Shown here one piece after another: positions 47,786 through 57,301 of a stretch of 62,131 nt of DNA. A program made the translations under genes and the position numbers. The notes below the pieces were generated by a model. The model was not told the DNA's origin and ran no database searches. It worked only from the letters and a program-made list of their open reading frames with translations. Each line of letters opens with the position of its first letter. The stretch's first letter is position 1. The DNA comes from Caulobacter sp. HMWF025 (GTDB lineage: Bacteria > Pseudomonadota > Alphaproteobacteria > Caulobacterales > Caulobacteraceae), in the NCBI RefSeq assembly GCF_003060965.1, contig NZ_QAII01000048.1, positions 76,018 to 138,148 on the forward strand. The letters are read 5' to 3'.

Positions 47786-48925
47786 ATGCGCCTGATCGAA
47801 CGTTACCTTTTCCGCCAGCTCCTGGGACCGACGCTTCTGGCGACGGCGGCCCTGGCGGCGCTTGCCCTGCTGGCCAGAAGCCTGTCGGAGTTCGACGTTC
47901 TGGTCGAGCAGCGACAGAGCGCCCTCGTGTTCGTGAAGATCATCGCGCTGGCCCTGCCCCAGCTCCTCAACATCATCCTGCCGATTGCCCTGTTCGTGGC
48001 CGCCCTGGTCGCCCTGAACCGGCTGCACACCGAGCAGGAGATCGTCGTGTGCTTTGCGGGCGGCATGAGCCGCTGGCGGGTCATCTCGCCGGCCATGCGT
48101 CTGTCGGTGTTCGCCGCCCTGCTCTCGCTGGTCCTGGGCCTGTGGGTCCAGCCGTGGAGCGCCCGCCAGATTCGTGAGACGGCCTTTGCCGTCAAGACCG
48201 ATGTCGCCTCGACCCTGGTCAAACCGGGCCAGTTCACCGAGCCGGGCCCGGGGCTGACCGTCTATGCGCAGTCGATCGACCGCAACAACCTGATCCACAA
48301 CCTGTTCATCCATCAGGACAAGCCCGATGGCGGGGCCTCGACCTATTCTTCGCGCGAAGCCGTGATCGCCACGCGCAACGGCGCCCCGGTCCTGATCATG
48401 CTGAAGGGCTCGAACCAGCAGTTCTCGAGTACCGGCGTGCTGCAGTACACCTCGTTTGACGAATATGCCTTCGACCTGTCCTCGCTGTTCCAGAGCGACG
48501 AGCTGCTGCACTACAAGATCGCCGACCGCTATCCGCACGAGCTGTTTTTCCCGGACCTGACCCAGGAGTGGGAACAGAGGAACCGGACCGGGCTGCTGGC
48601 CGAAGGGCATTCGCGCCTGTCCGGTCCGCTCTACACCATCGCGATGATGGCCATGGCCCTGGCCGCCGTGATCGGCGGCTCCTTCAGCCGCATGGGCTAC
48701 GGCAAGCGGATCGCCGCCGTCGGCGCGGCCGCCGCTGTGGTCCGGATCATCGGCTTCGGCGTCCAGGCGGCCTGCGAGGACTCGGCCTGGCTCAATATCC
48801 TGCAGTATGCCGTTCCGCTCGCGGCGATCTGGTGGGGCCTGGCACAGATCTTCCGCCAGAAGATCACCCGCTATGTCGCCATCGGCGGCGCAGGCCCGAC
48901 GCCGTTTGCGGGAGCCGCAACGTGA
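47786..48925 (+). CDS. lptF: LPS export permease LptF
   Basis: A 379-residue inner-membrane protein of the LptB2FG transporter. An N-terminal MRLIERYLFRQLL coupling helix, three transmembrane helices, a periplasmic beta-jellyroll domain (about 130-270), and three C-terminal helices. The open frame extends upstream to 47594, but family similarity begins at the ATG at 47786. A 4-base GTGA overlap with lptG shows coupling. Confidence 0.94.
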   Translation: MRLIERYLFRQLLGPTLLATAALAALALLARSLSEFDVLVEQRQSALVFVKIIALALPQLLNIILPIALFVAALVALNRLHTEQEIVVCFAGGMSRWRVISPAMRLSVFAALLSLVLGLWVQPWSARQIRETAFAVKTDVASTLVKPGQFTEPGPGLTVYAQSIDRNNLIHNLFIHQDKPDGGASTYSSREAVIATRNGAPVLIMLKGSNQQFSSTGVLQYTSFDEYAFDLSSLFQSDELLHYKIADRYPHELFFPDLTQEWEQRNRTGLLAEGHSRLSGPLYTIAMMAMALAAVIGGSFSRMGYGKRIAAVGAAAAVVRIIGFGVQAACEDSAWLNILQYAVPLAAIWWGLAQIFRQKITRYVAIGGAGPTPFAGAAT

Positions 48926-50028
48926 GCCTCGGCATCGGCATGCTCGAGCGCTACGTCCTGAAGCGGACCCTGGCCTCGCTGGGTGCGGCCTTCGCCGTGC
49001 TCGGCTCGATGGTCATGCTGATCGCCTTCGTCGACATCGCCCGCACGGTCGGCACCCGTGCCGATGTCGGGTTTGGCGAGCTCCTCTATCTGACCCTGCT
49101 GCAGTCGCCGGCTACGATCCTGCTGCTCACGCCCTTCATCTTCCTGTTCGGAACCCTTGGGGCCTATGTCGGGCTGAACCGGCGGAGCGAACTGATCGCG
49201 ATGCGGGCCGCGGGCGTCTCGGCCTGGCGCTTCATCTTCCCGGCGGCCTTCGCAGCCTTTGCGATGGGGGTGGTCACCATCGCCCTGCTCAACCCGATGA
49301 GCACCGCCCTCACAGGCCAGTACGAAGTCACCCGCGACCGGATGATGGAGAACTATCTGAAGGCCGCGCCCAAGGGCACCTGGCTGCGGCAGGGCGACGA
49401 CCGCAACCAGATCGTCATCCATGCCCGGGCCCGGGACCAGGTCGACGGCTCGGTCCGGCTGCGCGGCGTGTCGCTGTTCATCTACACCCTGAACAGCAAG
49501 GGCGTGATGGACTTCTCCCGCCGGATCGAGGCCAGCGAGGCCCGACTGGAACCGGGTTTCTGGCGGCTGATCGATGTTCGGGAGGCGACACCCGGCTCCG
49601 GGGCGATTCGGTCGGAGAGCCAGTCGATTCCGTCAAACCTGGACGATCGCACCGCCTCCGAGAGCTTCACCTCGCCCGAAGCCGTGGCGCTGTGGCGACT
49701 GCCCGACACCATTCGACGCACCGAAGCCGCGGGCTTCTCGGCCACCCCGTTCCGGTTGCGCTTCCACCAGATCCTCGCGACTCCGCTGCTGTTTGCGGCC
49801 ATGTCGGTGCTGGCGGCGGCCTTCTCCCTGCGCCTGATGCGCCTCGGCGGCCTGGCGGCCCTGGCGGGATCGGGCGTGGCCCTGGGCTTCGGCTTTTTCT
49901 TTTTCAATGCGCTTTGCAGCGCACTGGCAAAGGCGGATGTTCTGTCCCCGGCGTTCGCCGCCTGGACCCCGCCGCTCGTTGCGCTTTTGGCGGGCTTCAC
50001 CCTGCTTTGCTATACCGAGGATGGTTGA
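48922..50028 (+). CDS. lptG: LPS export permease LptG
   Basis: A 368-residue partner of LptF with the same layout: ERYVLKRTLASLG coupling helix, three transmembrane helices, periplasmic jellyroll and three terminal helices. The GTG at 48922 overlaps the lptF stop; a long frame from 48568 is an artefact inside lptF. The first helices contain LLQSPATILLLTPF, typical for LptG. LptF, LptG and LptD of this cluster form part of the same transenvelope LPS bridge. Confidence 0.94.
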   Translation: MSLGIGMLERYVLKRTLASLGAAFAVLGSMVMLIAFVDIARTVGTRADVGFGELLYLTLLQSPATILLLTPFIFLFGTLGAYVGLNRRSELIAMRAAGVSAWRFIFPAAFAAFAMGVVTIALLNPMSTALTGQYEVTRDRMMENYLKAAPKGTWLRQGDDRNQIVIHARARDQVDGSVRLRGVSLFIYTLNSKGVMDFSRRIEASEARLEPGFWRLIDVREATPGSGAIRSESQSIPSNLDDRTASESFTSPEAVALWRLPDTIRRTEAAGFSATPFRLRFHQILATPLLFAAMSVLAAAFSLRLMRLGGLAALAGSGVALGFGFFFFNALCSALAKADVLSPAFAAWTPPLVALLAGFTLLCYTEDG

Positions 50029-50050
50029 GTCCGTGTTTCCGAGGTCGTTC

Positions 50051-52399
50051 ATGAAGGATCAGCGCCAAGGCGCTTCGCCCGAAGGGCGCATGCGCCTGCT
50101 GGGGAGCGTGGCAGGGCTCGTGCTGGCGGCCACGGCTGCGCACGCCCAGAGCCTCGCCGGCGTGCCCCCGGTGCCCAAGGTCGCGCCGGCCCCGGACGAC
50201 GGGCTCGGCATGGACGGCTACTACCTGGAATCGGACCTGCTGATCCGCGACGACAAGTCCGAGGTCCTGACCGCACGCGGTGATGTCGAGGTTCGCTATC
50301 AGGGCCGCACGCTGCGGGCCGAGGAAGTGGTCTATGACACCAAGTCCGGCGTGATCACCGCCAAGGGCAAGGTCGCCCTGATCAATGCCGACGGCACCGC
50401 CCAGTTCGCCGACGAACTGACCCTGGACAAGGACCTGCGCGCCGGTTTCGCCCTGGGCTTCTCGGCCCGCATGGACGAGAACGTCAAGATCGCGGCGGCC
50501 ACGGCCATTCGACGCAACGAAACCATCCAGGAACTGAACCAGGCGATCTACACGCCCTGTGAGGTCTGCGCCGAAAAGCCGACCCCGACCTGGTCGCTGT
50601 CGGCGGACAAGGTGGTCCAGGACAAGGAACGCCAGCTCGTCTACTACAAGAAGGCAGTCATCCGCCTCTGGGGCGCGCCGCTGATGTACCTGCCGGTGTT
50701 CTGGCACCCGGACCCGCAGGCGACCCGCAGCTCTGGCTTTCTGACTCCCAAGCTCGGCGCCTCGAAACGCCGCGGGATGTCGTATCAGCAGCCGTATCTG
50801 CAGGTGATCTCGCCGTCTCAGGATATTGTCCTAAGTCCTCAAATTAACACGAGTGTTAATCCGTTTCTGAATGTGAACTGGCGCAAGCGGTTCTACTCGG
50901 GAACCACCGAGGTTCGCGCAGGCTTCACCTACGAAAAGGACATCGACAGCAAGGGCGAGCGGTTCGGCGAAGCCACGGCGCGCAGCTATATCCTGGCCAA
51001 GGGCAAGTTCGACATCAATGACCGCTGGACCTGGGGCTTCAGCGCCGAACGGACCTCGGACAAGCTGATCTTCGACAACTACGATATCAATGACGTCTAT
51101 CAACAGCGCGGTCTTTTCACGAGCGAAGACAGGCGCTTGAGCTCGCAGATCTACGCCACCCGCCAGGACGCGCGATCGTTCCTGTCGGTCTCGGCGGTCA
51201 CGGTCCAGGGGCTTCGGGTTTCGGCGGTTGATCCGGTGACGGGCCTTTCCAGTTTCGAGAACAGCGACGTCTTCCCGCTGATCGGCCCGCTGGTCGAAGG
51301 GCGCTGGCAGCCTGAGACCCCGATCCTGGGCGGGCGGCTGCGCCTGCAGGGCTCGGGCGTCATCCTGACCCGTACGGAGTCGCCCTATGCCGCCGGGACC
51401 GACGGCGTCGACAGCCAGCGCGGCAGCGTGAACCTCGACTGGCGCTCCAACCTGACGCTGCGGTCCGGCGTCCGTGTGTCGCCGTTCGCCCAGGCCCGGG
51501 GCGACGCCTATCGCATCTCCGACCTGCCTGGAGCCGACAAGACCCGGTCCTATTCGCGGACCCTCGGCGTCACCGGCGTCGACCTCAGCTGGCCGCTTCT
51601 GAAGCCCCTGAAGGGCGGGACGATCGTGCTGGAGCCCATGGCCCAGTTCGCGGCCGGTTCAGACAGTCGCCGGGTGCCGGTCACCGTCGGAACGGCGGGC
51701 TCGAAGACCTATCTCTATAACGAGGACAGCACCTCGTTCGAATTCGACGAGACCAACCTGTTCCGGGCCAACAAGTCGCCGGGCTTCGACCTCTATGAGG
51801 GGGGGCAGAGGATGAACGTCGGTGGCCGTGCCACCGTGACCTATGATGACGGCCGTGGGGCCAGCGTCCTGGTGGGCCGCAGCTTCCGATCGGAAGTTGA
51901 TCCCCTGCTGCCGGCCCGGTCAGGCCTGCAGACCAAGTCGTCGGACTGGATTGTCGCGGCGACGGTGACACCGATCCGCGGCGTCAACGCCTTTGTCCGC
52001 ACCCGCTATGCCCCGGACCTCAACGACGACAAGCTGCGCCGCATCGAGGCCGGGCTTGATGCCAACAGCAAGTACATCCTGGGTTCGGCCCGCTATGTGC
52101 GAGACAATCAGGATGCCAATGGAGCGCCGCTCGAGACCTTCGAAATGCGCGGCCAGCTGAACCTGACGAAGAAGTGGGGCCTGACAGCCTATGGCCAGCG
52201 CGATCTGGAAGCCGGTGTCTGGCGCCGCCGCGACCTCGGCGTGGCCTATACCGACGACTGCATCCGCATCGACGTCATCTACCAAAACGAGGATCGCTAC
52301 AGCCAGGCCTCATCAGGTGGCCTGAAGTTGCAGGCCGACGAATCCATCGTGCTGCGCCTAACGCTCGCCACATTGGGTGATACAGGATACAGCGACTGA
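50051..52399 (+). CDS. lptD: LPS-assembly outer-membrane protein LptD
   Basis: A 782-residue outer-membrane protein: signal peptide ending AHAQ, a periplasmic beta-jellyroll (OstA, about 60-190) and a C-terminal barrel. Cysteine pair in TPCEVC and one in TDDCIRI near the end can form the long-range disulfide needed for maturation. The start at 50051 has GAGG 7 bases before it; an in-frame ATG at 50021 overlaps lptG and lacks ribosome-site spacing. Assembled by Bam with LptE; the protease/DsbA pair at 21458-23637 could assist. Confidence 0.94.
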   Translation: MKDQRQGASPEGRMRLLGSVAGLVLAATAAHAQSLAGVPPVPKVAPAPDDGLGMDGYYLESDLLIRDDKSEVLTARGDVEVRYQGRTLRAEEVVYDTKSGVITAKGKVALINADGTAQFADELTLDKDLRAGFALGFSARMDENVKIAAATAIRRNETIQELNQAIYTPCEVCAEKPTPTWSLSADKVVQDKERQLVYYKKAVIRLWGAPLMYLPVFWHPDPQATRSSGFLTPKLGASKRRGMSYQQPYLQVISPSQDIVLSPQINTSVNPFLNVNWRKRFYSGTTEVRAGFTYEKDIDSKGERFGEATARSYILAKGKFDINDRWTWGFSAERTSDKLIFDNYDINDVYQQRGLFTSEDRRLSSQIYATRQDARSFLSVSAVTVQGLRVSAVDPVTGLSSFENSDVFPLIGPLVEGRWQPETPILGGRLRLQGSGVILTRTESPYAAGTDGVDSQRGSVNLDWRSNLTLRSGVRVSPFAQARGDAYRISDLPGADKTRSYSRTLGVTGVDLSWPLLKPLKGGTIVLEPMAQFAAGSDSRRVPVTVGTAGSKTYLYNEDSTSFEFDETNLFRANKSPGFDLYEGGQRMNVGGRATVTYDDGRGASVLVGRSFRSEVDPLLPARSGLQTKSSDWIVAATVTPIRGVNAFVRTRYAPDLNDDKLRRIEAGLDANSKYILGSARYVRDNQDANGAPLETFEMRGQLNLTKKWGLTAYGQRDLEAGVWRRRDLGVAYTDDCIRIDVIYQNEDRYSQASSGGLKLQADESIVLRLTLATLGDTGYSD

Positions 52400-52588
52400 A
52401 ATTACTCGCGGCGACGCTGCGACACATGGCTTTCACCATGTGAGCAGCCCATCCGCCCTGATGCGTGACGGCAGAAGACGGCTCGCCGTTTTCTGAGCCG
52501 GTCGCGTTTGAATGTTTGGAACCGAGCCTGCCCTGTCCCGGAAGTCCTTCCGCCCGGACTGGCGAGCTCAAGAGGAACGACACTATCC

Positions 52589-53929
52589 ATGCGGCCTGCG
52601 CGTAGCGTGAAGACCCTTGCCGCGGCTGGCGCCGCGTCCATCATCGCCCTGGCAGTGGCGGGCTTCGGCTCGTCGGTCATGGCCCAGACCGCTGCTGCGC
52701 CCACGGTTGCCGCACCGAACGCCAACCCGCTGTCGGAAAGTGTCGCGGCTGTCGTCAATGACGACATCATCTCCAGCTATGACCTGATGCAGCGCATGCG
52801 CCTGCTGATGGTCAGCTCGGGCCTGCAGCCGACCGAGGAGAACCTGCCCCAGCTGGAGCAGGAGGCCCTGCGGTCGCTGATCGACGAACGCGTCCAGTTC
52901 CAGGAACTGAAGCGCGTCGAAAAGGCCCAGAAGATCACGATCATCTCGACCGATCGCGAAATCGACGAGCAGATCGACGACATCGCCAAGGGCAACAATG
53001 CCAGCATGACCGGCAAGCAGCTGCTGGCCCAGCTGGCGTCGCAGGGCGTGGGCGCGGAAACCTTCCGGGCCCAGATCCGCGCCGAAAGCAGCTGGCAGAA
53101 CTGGATCAGTGGTCGTTACGGCTCGCGTCTGCGCGTGGGCGAAGACCAGATCAAGGCCTATGAGCGTCGCATGGCCGAGTCGGCCAGCAAGCCGCAGTAC
53201 CAGGTCAGTGAAGTCTTCATCGACGCCACCCGCGTCGGCGGCATGGAAACCGCAGTCAACGGAGCCAACCAGCTGGTAGGCCAGATCCAGCAGGGAGCCC
53301 CCTTCCCGGCGGTCGCCCGGCAGTTCTCGGCCGCCGCGACCGCAGCCAACGGCGGCGATGCCGGCTGGATCAGCCCCGGCGAAATGCCGGCGGAAGTCGA
53401 CGTCGCCCTGGAACAGCTGCGCCCGGGCCAGCTATCGCGTCCGATTCCGGTCAAGGACGGCGTCTACATCATCTATCTGCGCGAGAAGCGGGCCGGAGCC
53501 AAGGCGGCCCTGGTCGATCTCAAGCAGGTCGCCTATCCGCTGGCGGCCGATGCCCCCGCCGATCAGGTCGAGCTGGCCACCAAGACCCTGCTGGCCCTGA
53601 AGCCACAGATCACCAGCTGCTCGACCCTCGAACCTGCGGCCGGCAAGATTGATGGCCTGGTGGCCGGTGACCTCGGCGAAGCCGAGATCACGGATCTGGC
53701 TCCGGCCTTCCAGGAAGCGGCGACCGCCCTGCAGATCGGTCAGGTTTCCGATCCGATCCGCACCGATGCCGGCCTTCACCTGATCGCCGTCTGCGGCAAG
53801 CGACAGTCGGGCGGCAAGGCCCCGACCCACGACCAGATCGAGAACCGCCTGCGCGGCCAGCAGCTGGCGCTGATCTCCAAGCGCTATCTCCGTGACCTGC
53901 GCAACTCGGCGACCATCGAAACCCGGTGA
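52589..53929 (+). CDS. surA: Periplasmic chaperone/peptidyl-prolyl isomerase SurA
   Basis: A 446-residue exported chaperone: signal peptide ending VMAQ, a SurA N-terminal domain (AAVVNDDIISSYDLMQRMRLL), one recognisable parvulin domain (about 210-320) and a second, degenerate one, then the C-terminal helix. It delivers outer-membrane proteins such as LptD to Bam. Overlaps pdxA by 4 bases (GTGA). The 189-base gap from lptD contains small hairpins (CACATGG/CCATGTG near 52423). Confidence 0.93.
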   Translation: MRPARSVKTLAAAGAASIIALAVAGFGSSVMAQTAAAPTVAAPNANPLSESVAAVVNDDIISSYDLMQRMRLLMVSSGLQPTEENLPQLEQEALRSLIDERVQFQELKRVEKAQKITIISTDREIDEQIDDIAKGNNASMTGKQLLAQLASQGVGAETFRAQIRAESSWQNWISGRYGSRLRVGEDQIKAYERRMAESASKPQYQVSEVFIDATRVGGMETAVNGANQLVGQIQQGAPFPAVARQFSAAATAANGGDAGWISPGEMPAEVDVALEQLRPGQLSRPIPVKDGVYIIYLREKRAGAKAALVDLKQVAYPLAADAPADQVELATKTLLALKPQITSCSTLEPAAGKIDGLVAGDLGEAEITDLAPAFQEAATALQIGQVSDPIRTDAGLHLIAVCGKRQSGGKAPTHDQIENRLRGQQLALISKRYLRDLRNSATIETR

Positions 53930-54927
53930 CGCCGAGCCCCCTCGCCCTCAGCGCCGGTGATCCGGCCGGTATCGGCGCGGAGATCATCGCCAGGGCCTGG
54001 ACCTCGCTTCGCCTGCAGGGACCGGCGTTCATGGTGGTGGGCGACGCCCGTGCCCTGTCCGCCGCCAACCCAGAGGTTCCGGTTCGCGCCGTAGGCACTC
54101 CGGCCGAGGCGTGCGCCGTCTTTGCTGACGCGCTGCCGGTGCTGGACATCCCCCTGACGTCACCCGTCATCGCTGGACAGCCAGACAGTGCACATGCCGG
54201 CCAGATCCTCCGCTGCATCGAGACGGCGGTGGACCTGGCCCTGTCAGGCGCGGTCTCGGGGATCGTCACCGCACCGATCGCCAAGGCGCCGCTCTATGCG
54301 GCGGGTTTCCGCTTCCCGGGCCATACCGAGTTTCTCGCGGACCTGACCGCTGCCGTCCCACAGGCGAGCACCCGGGGGCCGGTGATGATGCTGGCGGCCG
54401 GCGACCTGCGCGCCACCCTGGTGACCATTCACATGGCGCTCAGGGATGCTCCTGCGGCCCTGACCCGGGAGGCGATCGTCCAGGCCGGTCAGGTGACCGC
54501 CGAGGCCCTGCGGCGCGACTTTGGTCTGGAACGTCCTCGTCTGGCCGTGGCCGCCCTCAATCCCCATGCGGGCGAAGGCGGCGCATTGGGCCGCGAGGAA
54601 ATCGAGATCATCGGACCGGCTGTTGCGGACCTGCGAAACCTCGGTATCGCGGTCAGCGGCCCTGCCCCGTCCGACACCCTTTTTCATGCAGAAGCGCGCA
54701 CGCGCTTCGATGCCGTGCTCTGCATGTATCACGACCAGGCCCTGATCCCGGTCAAGATGCTCGACTTCTGGGGCGGGGTGAACGTTACGCTGGGCCTGCC
54801 AATCGTCAGGACCTCACCCGATCACGGCACCGGCTTCGACATTGCTGGACGCGGCATCGCTCGAGCCGATAGCCTGATCGCCGCCATCCGGCTGGCCGAG
54901 CAGATCGCCGCTCGCCGCGCGGCCTGA
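53926..54927 (+). CDS. pdxA: 4-hydroxythreonine-4-phosphate dehydrogenase
   Basis: A 333-residue enzyme of de novo pyridoxal 5'-phosphate synthesis. Motifs seen: SAGDPAGIGAEI, APIAKAPLYAAG, FPGHTEFLAD, NPHAGEGGALGREE and the metal-binding CMYHDQALIPVKM. The GTG at 53926 overlaps the surA stop. The surA-pdxA-rsmA order is conserved in proteobacteria. Confidence 0.96.
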   Translation: MTPSPLALSAGDPAGIGAEIIARAWTSLRLQGPAFMVVGDARALSAANPEVPVRAVGTPAEACAVFADALPVLDIPLTSPVIAGQPDSAHAGQILRCIETAVDLALSGAVSGIVTAPIAKAPLYAAGFRFPGHTEFLADLTAAVPQASTRGPVMMLAAGDLRATLVTIHMALRDAPAALTREAIVQAGQVTAEALRRDFGLERPRLAVAALNPHAGEGGALGREEIEIIGPAVADLRNLGIAVSGPAPSDTLFHAEARTRFDAVLCMYHDQALIPVKMLDFWGGVNVTLGLPIVRTSPDHGTGFDIAGRGIARADSLIAAIRLAEQIAARRAA

Positions 54928-54950
54928 CCTTACGCAGAGACTGAACGACC

Positions 54951-55772
54951 ATGAGCCTGGCTGACCTGCCGCCCCTGCGCGACGCTCTCGAGCGGCACGA
55001 CCTGCTGGCTCGCAAGAGTTTTGGCCAGCACTTCCTGCTCGACCTCAACATCACCCGCAAGATCGCCCGGCTGTCCGGCATCCAGCCGGAGGACGTCGTG
55101 GTTGAGGTCGGCCCCGGCCCGGGCGGCCTGACCCGGGCCCTGCTGGAAACCGGCGCGCGCGTCGTCGCCATCGAAATGGACAGCCGCTTCCTGCCGATCC
55201 TGGCCGAACTGACGGAGGCCTCAGACCAGCGCCTTGAGGTCGTGCAGGGCGACGCGCTCAAGGTCGATGCCGCCAAGGCCGTCGGCGGGGTTCCGGCCCA
55301 TGTCGTGGCCAACCTGCCCTACAATGTCGGCACCCAGCTCCTGATCAACTGGCTGACGGGTCCGTTCCGCCCCCTGTCCATGACCCTGATGTTCCAGAAG
55401 GAAGTGGCCGAGCGCATCGCCGCCCAGGTCGAGGATGACGCCTATGGCCGGTTGGCCGTGATCGCCCAGACGGTGTGTGAGGCCAGGGTGGTGATGGACC
55501 TGCCGGCCCGGGCCTTCACCCCGCCGCCCAAGGTCGCCTCGGCCGTGGTGCGCCTGGTCCCCCGGGCGGTGATTCCGCCGGCGGAGGAACTGGCGGCGCT
55601 GGAACGGGTGACGGCCTCGGCCTTCGGTCAGCGTCGCAAGATGCTGCGCTCCAGCCTCAAGGCGTTGGGCGGCATCGCCCTGTGCGAAAAGGCCGGCATC
55701 AATCCGGACATCCGGGCCGAGAACGTGCCGATCGAGGGCTTCCTGGCCCTCGCCCGGGCGACGCTGGACTAG
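54951..55772 (+). CDS. rsmA: 16S rRNA dimethyladenosine transferase RsmA (KsgA)
   Basis: A 273-residue SAM-dependent enzyme dimethylating two adjacent adenosines near the 3' end of 16S rRNA. Motifs: KSFGQHFLLD, VEVGPGPGGLTRALL (SAM loop) and NLPYNVGT, the catalytic motif IV. Overlaps convergent gmk by 4 bases. Starts 23 bases after pdxA. Confidence 0.96.
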   Translation: MSLADLPPLRDALERHDLLARKSFGQHFLLDLNITRKIARLSGIQPEDVVVEVGPGPGGLTRALLETGARVVAIEMDSRFLPILAELTEASDQRLEVVQGDALKVDAAKAVGGVPAHVVANLPYNVGTQLLINWLTGPFRPLSMTLMFQKEVAERIAAQVEDDAYGRLAVIAQTVCEARVVMDLPARAFTPPPKVASAVVRLVPRAVIPPAEELAALERVTASAFGQRRKMLRSSLKALGGIALCEKAGINPDIRAENVPIEGFLALARATLD

Positions 55773-56425
55773 ATCTCTTCCTTCAGAAGATCGCTGACCA
55801 GATCGCCGATCCAGGGGTTGCGAGACCGCTTCTGGCGTTCGGCGTGATAGATGTGGGCGAGATCGGCATAGGCCTTGTCGAAGTCATCATTGAGGATGAC
55901 GTAGTCGAACTGCTCCCAGGCGGCGACCTCGTCCTTGGCCCGCGACAGGCGGCGGTGGATCACCTCTTCACTGTCCTGGCTGCGGGCATGCAGGCGGCGG
56001 CTCATCTCGGCCAGGGACGGCGGCAGGATATAGACCAGAACGCTGTCCGGGCCAGCCTGCTTGTGCACCTTCATCGCGCCCTGGAAGTCGATGTCGAACA
56101 GGGCGCTCTCGCCACGCTCCAGGGCCGCCATGATCGGCGGTTTGGGGCTGCCGTAGTAGTTGCCGTAGACCTCGGCCCATTCGAGGAAGGCGTCGGCCTC
56201 GATCATCTCCTGGAAGCGTTCGCGGCTGACGAAGTGATAGTCGCGCCCGTCATGCTCACCGGGACGCGGCGCGCGGGTGGTGGCGCTGATCGACAGGTGC
56301 AGGTCGCCGTGATCGGCCACCAGGCGGCGGGTCAGCGAGGTCTTGCCGACCCCGGACGGGGCCACGACCATCAGCAGCAGGCCCCTATGACGAGAATGGG
56401 GGGTTTTGTGATGGGACTTATTCAA
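55769..56425 (-). CDS. gmk: Guanylate kinase
   Basis: A 218-residue enzyme phosphorylating GMP to GDP. P-loop APSGVGKTS (23-31), STTRAPRPGEHDGRDYHFV, and the FDIDFQGAMKVH and RLSRAKDEV regions bind GMP and ATP. Overlaps yicC by 8 bases. GMK links to nucleotide pools and (p)ppGpp levels. Confidence 0.96.
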   Translation of the reverse strand: MNKSHHKTPHSRHRGLLLMVVAPSGVGKTSLTRRLVADHGDLHLSISATTRAPRPGEHDGRDYHFVSRERFQEMIEADAFLEWAEVYGNYYGSPKPPIMAALERGESALFDIDFQGAMKVHKQAGPDSVLVYILPPSLAEMSRRLHARSQDSEEVIHRRLSRAKDEVAAWEQFDYVILNDDFDKAYADLAHIYHAERQKRSRNPWIGDLVSDLLKEEI

Positions 56426-57299
56426 CGTTCTGAACCTGTTCGCGGAACTGCTCGATCACGGCCTTCAGCTCCAGACCGATCGCGGTCAGGCTGCTGAGGG
56501 CCGATTTCGAGCAGAGTGTATTGGATTCGCGCATGAATTCCTGGGACAGGAAGTCCAGTCGGCGGCCGGCCGCGGCCTCGCCGCCCAGCAGGGCCCGGGC
56601 GGCGACGACATGGCCGGTGAGCCGGTCGAGTTCTTCGCGGACATCGGCCTTGATGGCCAGGGCCGCGGCTTCCTGGACGATACGGTCCTCGGCGGCGGCC
56701 TCGCCCAGCAATTCGCTCATCCGGCGGCTGAAGCGCTCCTTGAGCACGGCCGGCTGACCGGCGGCCTCGACCCCGGCCTCGCGGGTCAGGCGTTCGATGG
56801 TATCGACCTGGCCGTTCAGGACCGGCGACAGAGCCTGGCCCTCTTCGAGACGGGCCTGCTTTAGGGCCTCGAGGGCCTCGCCGAGGCTGGCCGCCATGGC
56901 GGCTTCAACGGCGGCGCGGGTCTCACCATCGTCATCCTCTTCACGGACCTCAATGACACCGCGCAGGCCGAGCAGGCCGTCCAGGGACGGCTTGGCGACC
57001 ATGCCGGTGGCGACATAGGGCGCGCCGGCCTTCAGATAGCGCTCAAGGGTCTCGACACTGATCTGGGTCTGGCCGCTCGACTCGGCCCGCTTGGCCTGGA
57101 TGTTGACCGTCAGCTGGCCACGCTGGAATCGCGCCTGGGCCCCGTCGCGGGCCTGGCGGTCAAGAGCCTCAAAGCCCGGCGGGCCGCGAAAGCGGGTATC
57201 GAGGTTGCGGCCGTTGACGCTGCGGGCCTCAACCGCCCAGGACCAGGCCCCGAGCGCGCCCTCGACCCGCGCAAAGCCGGTCATGCCCGACAGCGCCAT
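56418..57299 (-). CDS. YicC family endoribonuclease-like protein
   Basis: A 293-residue protein with the YicC N terminus (MALSGMTGFARVEG, SVNGRNLDTRFR) and the DUF1732 C terminus ending FLSQEFMRESNTLCSKS and EQVQNVE. The family has been linked to endoribonuclease activity against small RNA in E. coli. The order mltG-yicC-gmk is common. Starts two bases after the mltG stop. Confidence 0.92.
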   Translation of the reverse strand: MALSGMTGFARVEGALGAWSWAVEARSVNGRNLDTRFRGPPGFEALDRQARDGAQARFQRGQLTVNIQAKRAESSGQTQISVETLERYLKAGAPYVATGMVAKPSLDGLLGLRGVIEVREEDDDGETRAAVEAAMAASLGEALEALKQARLEEGQALSPVLNGQVDTIERLTREAGVEAAGQPAVLKERFSRRMSELLGEAAAEDRIVQEAAALAIKADVREELDRLTGHVVAARALLGGEAAAGRRLDFLSQEFMRESNTLCSKSALSSLTAIGLELKAVIEQFREQVQNVE

Positions 57300-57301
57300 C
57301 T

